NCBI GenBank assembly: GCA_018398815.1
Contig: CM031607.1
Span: 86,547,373-86,611,372 of the forward strand
Source of the DNA: Conus ventricosus
Lineage: Eukaryota > Mollusca > Gastropoda > Neogastropoda > Conidae
Length of the DNA stretch: 64,000 nt
Direction of reading: 5' to 3'
Shown: positions 48,920 to 59,306 of the stretch, one piece after another
Numbering within the stretch: position 1 is the first letter of the stretch
Layout of the letters: each line of letters starts with the position of its first letter
Position numbers and translations under genes: made by a program
Notes under the pieces: model-generated
What the model was told of the DNA's origin: nothing
Database searches by the model: none
The model's input: the letters and a program-made list of their open reading frames with translations, nothing else

Positions 48920-48968
48920 AGGTTGGGAAGGGGGGGTGGGGGGGGTAAGTGGGGGGGGGGGGAGGGGC
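48920..48968. repeat. G-rich run
   Basis: Runs of G up to 11 long, interrupted by A or T, just upstream (plus strand) of exon w12. Confidence 0.9.
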
Positions 48969-49013
48969 GTGGGGAAGAGAGGGGATTAGAGAAAAGTACT
49001 TGCTGTCACCCAC

Positions 49014-49064
49014 CTTCTGCTGCTGTCGCTGGTGCAGAACCTGGTGCTCCCACTGAGGGATGTC
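49014..49064 (-). CDS. DNAH8: DNAH8-like exon w12 (tail, 51 bp), frame uncertain
   Basis: 51 bp, 17 codons: DIPQWEHQVLHQRQQQK. It matches the short segment (.GV.QW....L..K) that follows I....... in the DNAH5/8 tail. Acceptor ttggcag|GACATC has a good pyrimidine tract and the donor is AGAAG|gtgggt. Joining to w11 (ending TCC AG) needs one extra G before GAC. Without it the frame reads RTSLSG. This is the last tail exon before the coding gap. Confidence 0.7.
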
Positions 49065-50037
49065 CTGCCAACACAACAAGGGGCAGACGTCGTTACATCC
49101 CCATTCCAGTGCCGTGGCACCTCCAAGCGCAGGCGCACCCCCCTCCTTTTACACACCCCATGTTCTCAACACTGACCAAACAATACCGACTCCCTTGGTT
49201 CTCTGGAACTTTGCTGTCTTTGTCTTTGCTACACTCACCTCCCAATGCAAACCGCCTCACTCACTTCATTAAAGACTCGGATTCTCTGGATCATTTTTCT
49301 CTTTCTCTCCTCTAGAAAAGACTCCCTCCCTTTAGAAGATCTATTTCTTAAATATATATAAAACTAAGTACTGAGAGGTTTTGCCGTACCAGCATTTCTG
49401 TTACGCTTGGCGCAGACCTGAGGCAAATGCACCGGCCAATAAATGCACCGTCACCAATTTGTTGATCAGTTAACAACAGCAGGGTAGTGCAGAGGATAAT
49501 GTTCCAGGTTAAAAAGGAAGGAAACTCCAGCTCTATGGCAGGAGTCTTGTAATAGGCAGTTTTCCTCCCCACATCTGAACTAAACCTTAACATGTAATCA
49601 GAGTGCCTCGAGATGAAATAATGATGTTCACACTATGCACTTAGCTCACACAAAGACAAGAGAGCTGTCCCTGAGAAAATTCTGTATGAAAATCGAACTT
49701 GATAAGTAAATAAAAACAAACTCTTACAGAAAAAAACATGAAAAGATGGATGGCACTGCATTACTTTCACCTGCTCTTCAAACGAAACAGCGGCCATGAA
49801 TTTAAGGCTGGTAATTGTAACGTGACAATTGGAATTTCATGCTGAGAATTCTGTTTGTGACAATTGGAATTTCAGGCTGAGAATTCTGTGTGACAATTGG
49901 AATTTCATGCTGAGAATTCTGTTGTGACAATTGGAATTTCAGCTGAGAATTACGTTGTGACAATACGACAGTACAGTGAAATGCAACACACAGCGCGCAT
50001 GAGGCTTCCAGTACCGTCGCCCGGCCCTGTGCCTGAC
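49065..50037. other. Intron w11-w12
   Basis: Mostly unassigned. At 49,822-49,960 a unit of about 33 bp (GTGACAATTGGAATTTCATG then CTGAGAATTCTGT) occurs four to five times. Confidence 0.75.
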
Positions 50038-50242
50038 CTGGATGCCTTGAGGATGATCTGCACGCCCTTGTTGAGGCAGTGCTGGAGGTCCTCCAGGTTG
50101 GGCCGCATCACCACGTTGGGGATGGCCAGCACCACGTCCACCTTGAACAGCGGGGGTTTGGGGTCCTCCTTGCTCTCATCCCCAGGTGTGTAGCGGATGG
50201 CCTGCAGGCGCCGCTTGATTGTGTCCAGGGACAGCCGGGTGC
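50038..50242 (-). CDS. DNAH8: DNAH8-like exon w11 (tail)
   Basis: 205 bp. Reads TRLSLDTIKRRLQAIRYTPG, then DESKEDPKPPLFKVDVVLAI, then PNVVMRPNLEDLQHCLNKGV, then QIILKAS. LF....LAIPNVVM.P.LED.Q..LNK.V..I matches the DNAH5/8 tail very well. Acceptor tgcag|GCACC completes a Cys codon with the T from w10. Donor TCCAG|gtcagg. The following exon w12 does not join in frame as written (one base short). Confidence 0.94.
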
Positions 50243-50278
50243 CTGCACAGGTCAGAAGAGCGTCACCAGGTCAAAGAA

Positions 50279-50284
50279 TTTTTT

Positions 50285-50315
<31 letters not shown>

Positions 50316-50320
50316 GGGTG
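50279..50320. repeat. T run followed by G run
   Basis: About 16 T then about 24 G within intron w10-w11. Lengths are unlikely to be reliable. Confidence 0.9.
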
Positions 50321-50399
50321 TTCAAATGACAACTTGCCTACACATATATGTGCACATTCTTCCAAATGTGGTAAGTAGTGAGGAATATTTATCCAGCTG

Positions 50400-51138
50400 A
50401 GAGGTCAAAGTGACTATTTAACCAAAGACGTGAGGTCACAGTGACTACTTATCTAAGACAGTGAGATCACAGTGACTACTATCTAAAGACAGTGAAGTCA
50501 CAGTGACTAGTTATCTAAAGACTGAGATCACAGTGACTACTTATCTAAAGACAGTGAGGTCACAGTGACTACTTATCTAAAGACTGAGATCACAGTGACT
50601 ACTTATCTAAAAGACAGTGAGGTCACATGACTACTTATCTAAAGACAGTGAGGTCACAGTGACTAGTTATCTAAAGACTGAGATCACAGTGACTATTTAT
50701 CGAAAGACCGAGGTCACAGTGACTATCTAAAACCTGTGAGGTCACAGTGACTACTTATCCAACAACTGTGAGGTCACAGTGACTACTTATCTAACAACTG
50801 TGAGGTCACAGTGACTATTTATCTAACAACTGTGAGGTCACAGTGACTACTTATCTAACAACTGTGAGGTCACAGTGACTACTTATCTAACAACTGTGAG
50901 GTGACAGTGACTATTTATCTCAAGACAGTGAGGTCACAGTGACTATTTATCTAAAGACTGTGAGGTTACAGTGACTACTTATCTAAAGACAGTGAGGTCA
51001 CAGTGACTACTTATCTAAAGACAGTGAAGTCACAGTGACTACTTATCTAAAGACAGTGAGGTCACAGTGACTACTTATCTAAAGACTGTGAGGTCACAGT
51101 GACTACTTATCTAAAGACAGTGAGGTCACAGTGACTAC
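50400..51138. repeat. 32-bp minisatellite, left block
   Basis: Unit GTGAGGTCACAGTGACTACT then TATCTAAAGACA, about 23 copies with small indels. The core GTCAC-A-GTGAC is an inverted repeat. The array resumes at 52,384 after an inserted retroposon. Confidence 0.97.
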
Positions 51139-51959
51139 TTTTTTTTTTTTTTTTTTTTTTTTTGCTGTCCCACTCTCTGCGCCACCTCAGAGGCAGTGCA
51201 CCCACGCCGCTCATTCCGACACCCCGTCCACAGCCACAGCCCGGTCGGCCCCGCCGCAGCCCCGGCACCGGCAATCCACAGGAAGCAGTCAATGTCAAGT
51301 CGTCAAGAGGCAACCCACCGGAGGAGACACTGCACTGCTGCCAAGTCACTTCGGTGGTGTTCAGTGGCGCCTGTTCTGATCTAACATACGCAGGACACCA
51401 CCTACTAAGCCCCCTACCGACGACAATAACTGCTTAGTCGCGGAGCCGGCGTGAGTGAGCTCTCCCTCCGAAGGGCGCCACCACGTCCGTCCAACGACAG
51501 CCCCCATGGACTCGCCGATACCGGTGACCTCGACGGAACCAAACCAAGGTCACAGACGTGGAGAGGACATCGAAATTGAGGTCACCATGAGAGCAGGGCA
51601 TGAAGAGCCACAGAATTTGAGACTTTTTTTTATGGTGATCGATGAGAATGAGGATGATTAAGATGATGCTACGGATTTCCGTTTCGGTCTGAGACTACAT
51701 GACAGGGCTGTACTCTACGCTTCCTTTCATAACACTCTGACACTCACATTATGCAGATCCCTCGTTTTCGGGCCAGAACACTTGGTGAACGTTCTTTTAC
51801 TTTTCAGGCTCCTTCCTGCTGGAACAATCTCCCTTCTGCACTCCGAAACTCAAACAGTCTTTCTTCTTTCAAGTCCTCCCTCAAAACAACTCTCTTCAAA
51901 ACATAATTTTTCTGCTCCTTCGCTGGTGTGTGGGTGTGTGCGTGTGTGTGTGTGTGTTG

Positions 51960-52039
<80 letters not shown>

Positions 52040-52383
52040 GGGCTTATTGCTGTAAGCGCTTAGGGCTTTTGTTTAAGATTAAGCGCACTAAATGTTCCTT
52101 ATTATTATTATTATTATTATATATCCCAGCGTCAACCAGGCCCGAGAGATACAGGCACCTGCAGTGTTGGTCATGAAATTTGAGCAACACTCTCAGAAAC
52201 GCATCCATTAAGTGGATGAAACTCGACTGTGTGGTCCCAGTCTTCCCAACTGAGTCCGCAGCAAACTCAACTCTGGGTAGGAGCCGGTCGGGGCAGAAAA
52301 AACCCACATGACTTCTGATGGGATTCGAACCCACGACCTCCCAGCCGGGAGTCCGCGACGTTAACCACTTCGCCACGGCGGCT
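51139..52383 (-). mobile_element. tRNA-headed retroposon, family B, full copy with poly(A) and target duplication
   Basis: 1.25 kb inserted in the 32-bp minisatellite. On the minus strand: a head GCCGTGGCGAAGTGGTTAAC ... GGTCGTGGGTTCGAATCCCA (A- and B-box-like), a body with ATT repeats (52,101-52,119 on plus) and a TG tract (51,925-52,036), a distal part, and a poly(A) tail of about 25 (T run 51,139-51,163). The flanking minisatellite sequence GGTCACAGTGACTACTT occurs on both sides. No ORF is convincing. Partial relatives at 11,500-11,865 and 62,580-62,955. Confidence 0.85.
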
Positions 52384-52565
52384 GGTCACAGTGACTACTT
52401 ATCTAAAGACAGTGAAGTCACAGTGACTACTTATCTAAAGACTGTGAGGTCACAGTGACTACTTATCTAAAAGAGACTGTGAGGTCACAGTGACTACTTA
52501 TCTAAAAGACAGTGAGGTCACAGTGACTACTTATCTAAAAGACTGTGAGGTCACAGTGACTACCT
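52384..52565. repeat. 32-bp minisatellite, right block
   Basis: About five to six copies of the same unit as at 50,400-51,138, running to the donor side of exon w10. Confidence 0.95.
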
Positions 52566-52583
52566 ATCCTACTGATGACGTAC

Positions 52584-52803
52584 ATTTGACCAGGGCCTCG
52601 GTGTTGCGCTGGGTTAAGTAGTTGAGGAGGCTGTAGTAGCAGCAGGGCTGGCAGTCCTGGCAGCGCTGCTTCTTGTTTTTGGTGTCGGGCTGCATGCAGG
52701 CGTAGCCCTCCTCCGCTGTCAGGTTGACACGCTCCTCTGGCTTCAGGGCGTTGCGCAGAGTGTCCACCAGCCCATCACCGACCGCTCCACCAGCTCTGAT
52801 TGG
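52584..52803 (-). CDS. DNAH8: DNAH8-like exon w10 (tail), one base missing
   Basis: 220 bp as written. From acceptor tgtacag|CCAATC it reads QSELVERSVMG, then needs one extra base before LVDTLRNALKPEERVNLTAE and EGYACMQPDTKNKKQRCQDC, QPCCYYSLLNYLTQRNTEAL, VKC. The family has S.LVE..V..LV..L here, so the upstream part is real coding. With the base restored the length is 221 bp and phases fit both neighbours. An alternative acceptor 8 bp inside (caatcag|AGC) avoids the frameshift but gives AGGAVGDG, which does not resemble the family. Donor AAAT|gtacgt. Confidence 0.85.
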
Positions 52804-53334
52804 CTGTACATGGGAAGTTATCAATGCATGAAAAGACACGTAAAGTCACACACATACATATAGTCACACATGTACACACATGTGTACACACAGTCACACA
52901 TGTACACATACACACACTCATACGCACACACAAACACACACAAATACACACACATTCATACACACACACACACACATACACAAACACTCATATACACACA
53001 CAAAGCATACAAACGCATTGCATCGAAGCCACATACAAATTACTGAAGTATAGACATTTCTAAGTTGTGCAAAATACAGACATGTACAGGATACAAATTT
53101 TCAGCAAGGAGCTAGACCTGTCATCCCCAGTATCCATCCCCTTACTATTCTCTGGTTTAGCAAGCAAATGGGGTGACCCAAGGCAATGATACGACCCACT
53201 GCACTTTTCATATAGTTCAGCAGTTAAGGGGTTAAGGGATCAAAAACTGGGATGGGAGAACTGGTAATTAGCCCACTGAACAATCAGATAAAGACCACAA
53301 TAATGAAGTCTTAATCAGACGTCTGGTGACCCTT
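52804..53334. other. Intron w9-w10, left part, with CA repeats
   Basis: Interrupted CA/CACA repeats at 52,846-53,010, otherwise unassigned. Confidence 0.8.
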
Positions 53335-54712
53335 TTTGTTTCCCTGTGTCTTCTCCCTGAAGTCCTCCACCTTCTGAACCCCAGTCAGAAGTCTTCTCCT
53401 GAAGTTCTCCACCTTCTGAACCCGCGTAGAAGTCTTCTCCCTGAAGTTCTCCACCTTCTGAACCCCAGTCAGAAGTCTTCTCCCTGAAGTCCTCCACCTT
53501 CTGAACCCCAGTCAGAAGTCTTCTCCCTGAAGTCCTCCACCTTCTGAACCCAGTCAGATGTCTTCTCCCTGAAGTCCTCCACCTTCTGAACCCCAGTCAG
53601 ATGTCTTCTCCCTGAAGTCCTCCACCTTCTGAACCCCAGTCAGAAGTCTTCTCCTGAAGTCCTCCACCTTCTGAACCCCAGTCAGAGTCTTCTCCCTGAA
53701 GTCCTCCACCTTCTGAACCCCAGTCAGAAGTCTTCTCCCGAAGTCCTCCACCTTCTGAACCCCAGTCAGAAGTCTTCTCCCTGAAGTCCTCCACCTTCTG
53801 AACCCCAGTCAGAAGTCTTCTCCCTGAAGTCCTCCACCTTCTGAACCCCACTCAGATGTCTTCTCCTGAAGTCCTCCACCTTCTGAACCCCAGTCAGAGT
53901 CTTCTCCCTGAAGTCCTCCACCTTCTGAACCCCAGTCAGAAGTCTTCTCCTGAAGTCCTCCACCTTCTGAACCCCAGTCAGAAGTCTTCTCCCTGAAGTC
54001 CTCCACCTTCTGAACCCCAGTCAGAAGTCTTCTCCCTGAAGTCCTCCACCTTCTGAACCCAGTCAGAAGTCTTCTCCCTGAAGTCCTCCACCTTCTGAAC
54101 CCCAGTCAGAAGTCTTCTCCTGAAGTTCTCCACCTTCTGAACCCCAGTCAGAAGTCTTCTCCCTGAAGTTCTCCACCTTCTGAACCCCAGTCAGAAGTCT
54201 TCTCCTGAAGTTCTCCACTTCTGAACCCCAGTCAGAAGTCTTCTCCCTGAAGTCCTCCACCTTCTGAACCCCAGTCAGAAGTCTTCTCCCTGAAGTTCTC
54301 CACCTTCTGAACCCCAGTCAGAAGTCTTCTCCCGAAGTTCTCCACCTTCTGAACCCCAGTCAGAAGTCTTCTCCCTGAAGTCCTCCACCTTCTGAACCCC
54401 AGTCAGAAGTCTTCTCCCTGAAGCCCTCCACCTTCTGAACCCAGTCAGAAGTCTTCTCCCTGAAGTCCTCCACCTTCTGAACCCAGTCAGAAGTCTTCTC
54501 CCTGAAGTCCTCCACCTTCTGAACCCAGTCAGAAGTCTTCTCCCTGAAGTCCTCCACCTTCTGAACCCAGTCAGAAGTCTTCCCCCCGAAGTTCTCCACC
54601 TTCTGAACCCCAGTCAGAAGTCTTCACTGAAGCCCTCCACCTTCTGAACCCCAGTCAGAAGTCTTCTCCTAAAGCCCTCCACCTTCTGAACCCCAGTCAG
54701 AAGTTAGTCAAG
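53335..54712. repeat. Minisatellite, 43-bp unit, about 32 copies
   Basis: Unit CTTCTGAACCCCAGTCAGAA then GTCTTCTCCCTGAAGTCCTC CAC. Common variants: CCCA for CCCCA, GTTCTC for GTCCTC, one C fewer in CTCCC. Minus-strand frames spell MEDFREKTSDWGSEGG repeatedly. They shift frame each unit and are not taken as protein. Ends about 60 bp from exon w9. Confidence 0.98.
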
Positions 54713-54769
54713 GACCTCATCACCACCCACCCACACCTCAGCCCAGGTCCAAAGGTCACCAGCACTCAC

Positions 54770-54977
54770 GTGGCCAGCTGCTCGGAGGCCTGGGTGACAG
54801 TGTGGGTGGTCAGCTCCAGGAACTTCTCCGCTGTGATGGCCTCCTCCTCTGGCAGGTCGCACAGAGCCGTCACTGACATGTCGTTGAGCACGGCCTCGAT
54901 GCGGCAGTCCAGCACGTCGGTCACCGTCTTCACCAGCTTCTCCAGCTCATCCATCTCCGTGTAGATGTTGGTGATGT
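54770..54977 (-). CDS. DNAH8: DNAH8-like exon w9 (tail)
   Basis: 208 bp. After a Tyr shared with w8 it reads ITNIYTEMDELEKLVKTVTD, then VLDCRIEAVLNDMSVTALCD, then LPEEEAITAEKFLELTTHTV, then TQASEQLA. The pattern L..LV..V.D.L..RI.A.L..MS.T.LC.LP.EE..T.E.FL..T is typical of DNAH5/8. Acceptor cgacag|ACATC, donor GCCAC|gtgagt. A 43-bp minisatellite begins about 60 bp downstream of the donor. Confidence 0.93.
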
Positions 54978-55205
54978 CTGTCGAACAGAATGAGGTAAGA
55001 TGACTGCAGACCTGTTTACCCGAAATTTGAGTTAGAGTGGTCCAAATCCAAAATTATGATTATTTTCTAAGAAATGGGGAGTACTCCCATGAGAAAGTTT
55101 AAACCATGCTGCGAAAAACATGCATTGTTTGTATCACAGCAGTGGAATGCTACATTACTTGTAATTATGTGTTAAAAGTATCAGTATCATCTGTTTACAT
55201 TAACA
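54978..55205. other. Intron w8-w9, left part
   Basis: Starts with CAGACCTGTTTACCCG (55,007-55,022), an isolated copy of the M1 terminal sequence, suggesting a broken or nested second M1 copy. Otherwise AT-rich. Confidence 0.5.
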
Positions 55206-55488
55206 CAGACCTGTTTCACCTAAAAAAACAAACTATTTTTTAACGTAAACAAGCATATTTTCCACAGAGTGTAGACAAAATTCCATATTTCTATAACAAG
55301 AGTTGTTGCCCTTTAGTCAAAGCCTCCACCGCAGTTACCTTCCCAAAGTTCAATCACCGCTCATGAACTATGCCTCCAGAATTTTTGTTTGAAGTATTTC
55401 TCTTTAGTTTGTCGTATTTGTCACATTTTTGCCAAACACATGTACAAAATATGGCAAAATCATATGGGTAAACAGGTCTGTGACTGTC
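55206..55488. mobile_element. MITE-like family M1, copy 3 (best inverted ends)
   Basis: Starts CAGACCTGTTTCACC and ends GGGTAAACAGGTCTG, near-perfect inverted repeats of 15 bp about 283 bp apart. Inside, TTTTTGCCAAACACATGTAC AAAATATGGC matches copies at 4.7 and 7.1 kb. No coding. Confidence 0.7.
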
Positions 55489-56704
55489 ATGTTTCCAGTG
55501 TATCCATAGACTTGTCTACATTTGGATCTGGGTCTAGCCAGGTTTGGATATTCTACGTTGTTGGCAGAATTCACCAACAGCTCTTGTCAGATTTAGCTGG
55601 ACAAGCAGCACACAGCAGTAGAACATAGAATGTTTTGTATGCAGCAGTATGAGGGTATAAGCCAAATTAGCACAGAGTTGCTAACCCCTTTATCATTTCA
55701 AAGTACAAGCTGGAAATGTGTCCTTACATATCGTAATTTGTCACACTAACTCTTCACTGTGTTGTCAAATTCATGTTACAAACTAAAGCACAGAGGTTTT
55801 GGCACGAGCAAGTTTCCATTTGGACAGTCATCCTCAGCCGGCCACTGCAGTTTTAGTCTGATCAAGGAGGTGTCACTGTGCGCAGAGATTCGTAACACTA
55901 CACCACAACTGCTAGGTTTAGAGAGTTTCAGTCTGATCAAGGAGGTGTCACTGTGCGCAGGGGTTCGTAACACTACACCACAACTGTCAGGTTTAGAGAG
56001 TTTCAGTCGGATCAAAGTGTCACTATGTGCGCAGGGGTCCATAATGTTACACCACAACTGCTAGGTTTAGAGACCACATGCTACCGAAATAAGTGGAAGT
56101 GAAGGGAGCCATAATCTTAGCCTGCTCCCTGCATCAGCCTTCTCCTTAATTCCTGGTCAAAACAACGCGGATCACTGGCTGACCGTTGAGTGCTTGTCTA
56201 AACTATGATGACTTGATGGCGTCAGTAAATTGTGCATGTTGTCAACTCTCTTTGTTGTTTCATTTAATTTTTCATTGGGTAATCCAGTGGTCAAACTCAC
56301 CTTGTTGTTATTCATCTCTTTGTTTAACTTTGATGAACATTCACATGTATGTGTGTGCGCATGTATATGGGCATATTTTTTGACAGGTGAGCTGGTTGAA
56401 TGGTTGTGGTTTACAGCCATTTCTTGAAAGAGACCTTTGCTGTCTGTGTTGTATGAATCAGTTCCAATTATCCCCTAGCCTGCAAGACCCTTACAACGTA
56501 GTGACATCAGCAGCATATCCAACCTGAAAAAAAGAAAACGGTCTCCACAGAAAACAAAGGCAGAGAACTGCCAGAGAGGAATCAGTTCTTACTTAGACTA
56601 TGATGCTACCGCGTCTTGCGACACATGAGGCAGTCAAGGAATCATTTCCCTTACAACAATCAAACCAAGGACAGGGAGAGAAAGAATCACAGAGAGCCTC
56701 TCAC
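55489..56704. other. Intron w8-w9, right part, with a three-copy repeat
   Basis: At about 55,850-56,075 a unit near 74 bp (AGTCTGATCAAGGAGGTGTC, then GTAACACTACACCACAACTG, then GGTTTAGAGA) occurs three times. The rest is unassigned. Confidence 0.8.
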
Positions 56705-56856
56705 AGCTGCTGGCGTTGAGCGAGGTCCAGGTGAGGGAGATCACTCCGGGCATCAGGGTCTCCTCCACGCGGTTGATGAACGGCCGCATCAGAGGCATTA
56801 GCACCTGGGGGATGGACTGCTTGATGCGGTTGTAGTTGGACAGCATCTCTTGGAGC
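56705..56856 (-). CDS. DNAH8: DNAH8-like exon w8 (tail)
   Basis: 152 bp. Reads ALQEMLSNYNRIKQSIPQVL, then MPLMRPFINRVEETLMPGVI, then SLTWTSLNASS. The ending with LMPGV..LTWTSLN is a fixed tail motif. Acceptor tgcag|GCTCC completes the Ala codon of w7. Donor AGCAGCT|gtgaga leaves one base that pairs with AC of w9 to give Tyr. GTGAGA is an ordinary donor. Confidence 0.93.
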
Positions 56857-57385
56857 CTGCAACACCCAGGGTAAGAACCATTGGCGTCAACCCAAGGAGG
56901 ACACAAGTGAGAAGTCAACATTCCCAGAGCGCTGTCAGAAATTCTGGGACTTAGTTTTTTTACTATCAGTTTTCAAATACTTTACTACTAGTGCGGGGGA
57001 AAAAATTACGTAAACCTTCTTCCATTAAATACCCAAGTCAGTTAACTAATCTATATTGGACAGAACGGTTTCTTTCTGGTGCGTCTGAATAGACCTTTCA
57101 AAAAAAAAGCTGGTGTAACACTGTTGACAGGGCATAAGAGTTCAATGTAAGTGAAACATTTACAATGAACTTGAAAGAAAAATTACTATATCGCCGAACG
57201 AAAGAGACAAACAAATTACAAGACAATGACATAACACAATGAAACAATCTCTTAAGTAAGCACGTGTTGAAACAGCATCATTAAATCTGCCAAAGGTAAT
57301 ATCAAAAATGATTTTTTAAAGTCTGTGTCCACTGGTCTATGCGTGCACAGCCGAGTCTACCCCTTTGTGTGAGCCATGCACTTAC
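56857..57385. other. Intron w7-w8
   Basis: At about 57,175-57,265 (minus strand) is TTTGTCTCTTTCGTTCGGCG, which matches the end of the element at 12,300-12,650, so a fragment of that family is present. The rest is unassigned. Confidence 0.5.
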
Positions 57386-57615
57386 GCCACTTGGTTCTCG
57401 CGGATGGGGATCTCCTTGACGATGAGGTCCTTGGCGGCCTCGGGCACCTCGAGCCCCATGGCCTGCAGGTACTTGGCCTCCTGGATCAGCTCCATGATCT
57501 GGGAGTCGCAGTTCACAAACAGCTCCTCCGACTCCGGGTGACGCACCAGCAGAGCCGCGTTCAGCCCGCTCTTGGCTGCCTCTACCGCTCGGCACCACCC
57601 TCGGTGGTACAGCAT
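57386..57615 (-). CDS. DNAH8: DNAH8-like exon w7 (tail)
   Basis: 230 bp. Reads MLYHRGWCRAVEAAKSGLNA, then ALLVRHPESEELFVNCDSQI, then MELIQEAKYLQAMGLEVPEA, then AKDLIVKEIPIRENQVA. LYHRGW, LFVN.D..I.ELI.EAK.L..MGLEVP.AA are diagnostic of DHC_N1. The initial Met is internal, not a start codon. Acceptor gtccag|ATGCTG, donor GTGGC|gtaagt, ending after two bases of an Ala codon. Confidence 0.96.
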
Positions 57616-58084
57616 CTGGACAACATCGTTTTTCTCTTTACATGCTTCATCCATCTTTTTTATTCCATACATTATTAACACACGCGCGCACGCGCGCGCG
57701 CACACACACACACACACACCAAGAGAGTACATGATGACAAAATGCAAGTTAAGACAGCATGAACATGAAAACACCAACTTCTGAAGACGATAATAATGAT
57801 CATAATGACAGTGGTGGTGATGATTGTAAAACTAACAGTAGCGGATGGCAAAATTAGCAATATCAGTGTCAGCAGGAGTTGACAGAATGGACATTTTACA
57901 CAAGTTTAACTTTAGATGAAATTTCTCTCAATTTGAACAGCAACAATATGGACTTTTAAAAAAAACCTTGGTGGATTTTTTTTTTTCTGGATTTAGGATG
58001 AAAAAAAAATTGCTACTGAAATTGCATGTTTGTTTGCTGCAGTGGGCACAAATGGTGATGACAAATTTGGCAAAGTCTACTGAC
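57616..58084. other. Intron w6-w7
   Basis: A CG/CA tract (CACGCGCGCACGCGCGCGCG region, 57,680-57,718), then AT-rich sequence. Nothing else recognised. Confidence 0.7.
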
Positions 58085-58150
58085 CTCATATTCCAGCAGC
58101 ACGCCAGCCATTTTGTTGTAGTTCCTGATGATCTTCTTGGCTTCAGGGTG
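58085..58150 (-). CDS. DNAH8: DNAH8-like exon w6 (tail, short)
   Basis: 66 bp, 22 codons: HPEAKKIIRNYNKMAGVLLE then YE. Matches the tail pattern ..EAK.IIR.YN..A.VLLE+E that precedes the LYHR.W motif in w7. Acceptor ctgtag|CACCC. The donor was set at TATGAG|gtcagt rather than four bases later, because only this choice keeps phase 0 with w7, which starts at ATG-CTG-TAC. Confidence 0.9.
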
Positions 58151-59042
58151 CTACAGAAAAAAACAACATAGGTTTATAGGTCAAAAGCAAAATATACAAT
58201 AAAAGGATTTATATGTGCTGTTATGTAATGAACACTCTCTAAACATTATCAGTTAAAATAACATATTCATTCCGTTCTCTCTTCTTGATCTGAAGGTGTG
58301 CAATATATAGTTCTTCATATATAGAGTGCTTCAAAGACCAATTTTTATTACAATTACAATGAAAGTCTTTCTGTCTGCAGCATTCTGATTTCCCCTGACA
58401 GACATACTAGTTGCGCATGTTTGTAAGTTACATGTGCAGTGAAACTAGCTGCCGCGTTCAAAGCGAGAAACAACAGCACATCCAAATATCATTAAATATC
58501 CTTCAGCGATATCAGTGGTACAGACATCATACTACTTCCTTCGACAGCTGCAAGAACAACAGTTCAGGAATGAGGAAATGCAGCAAGTTCTACCAGGATT
58601 GTGGGCTCCCTCCACACACAAAAAAGTATGTAGCCGACAAAGAGGTGAGCTCACAAGTTTTAGGTTTACAAGCAAACGAGTCAGTCTTTACAGAAGATAG
58701 GTTACTTCCATTCACAAATCAATGATGATGGTAGCACATACACCTAAAAATGAAAGATTTTCCACATCTCATTCTACATTTATCCCAAACCAGATAGCAA
58801 TAATGGTGTGCCTTTCTTTGTTTTGAAAGAACAACAGAGTAATTTGTGGATCTTTGAAAAAAAAAAAAGTATACCAAAGTGTTTTAAATTTTGTTTCAAG
58901 TCACCAGCTATCCTCTTTGACCAAGTTTTTTGACTGACAAACTCAGGATGTTCCTCATCCCTTGACACTGCATGACATCACAGCGAGGTGACTCAACCCT
59001 ATCACAGGACCAACTCACAGTCCTTCCACACCTGTCCCCCAC
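58151..59042. other. Intron w5-w6
   Basis: 0.9 kb AT-rich, unassigned. Confidence 0.5.
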
Positions 59043-59306
59043 CTTGATGATCTCGGGCTTGCTCTTGAACACCCTCATGGGGATCTCAATCTTGCGGTAC
59101 AGCTGTCGGGACCAGGCAATGCGGCCGGCCACAGGCGGAAGGTTGCGGGGAATGGTGGGGTCCGCCTTCTGTTTTTGGTACAGCTTGCGCATCTGCTCCA
59201 GGTCGCGGCCGTAGCCCATCATGATGCGCATGTACTTCTCCGTCATGTCCAGCTGGGCTCCACTGATGGCTTCAAACTTGCCTACCAGCTCCAGGGCCTT
59301 CTCCGT
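59043..59306 (-). CDS. DNAH8: DNAH8-like exon w5 (tail)
   Basis: 264 bp, 88 codons, phase 0 at both ends. Starts TEKALELVGKFEAISGAQLD, then MTEKYMRIMMGYGRDLEQMR, then KLYQKQKADPTIPRNLPPVA, then GRIAWSRQLYRKIEIPMRVF. The NLPPVAGRI.W.RQLYR.IE.PM segment is one of the best conserved stretches of dynein tails. Acceptor caccag|ACGGAG, donor ATCAAG|gtgggg. Confidence 0.97.

Noticed and set aside
52564..52795. In-frame alternative start of exon w10 at caatcag|AGC
   Set aside because: It avoids a frameshift but gives AGGAVGDG, while the upstream acceptor gives SELVERSVMG, which fits the family, and deletions of the same kind occur in other exons.
53315..54599. Repeating minus-strand peptide MEDFREKTSDWGSEGG
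   Set aside because: Product of the 43-bp minisatellite, which changes frame every unit. It has no link to dynein coding.
58081..58150. Donor of exon w6 at GAGGTCA|gtagac
   Set aside because: It would leave one base and break the frame of w7. GAG|gtcagt keeps phase 0 and is a better donor.
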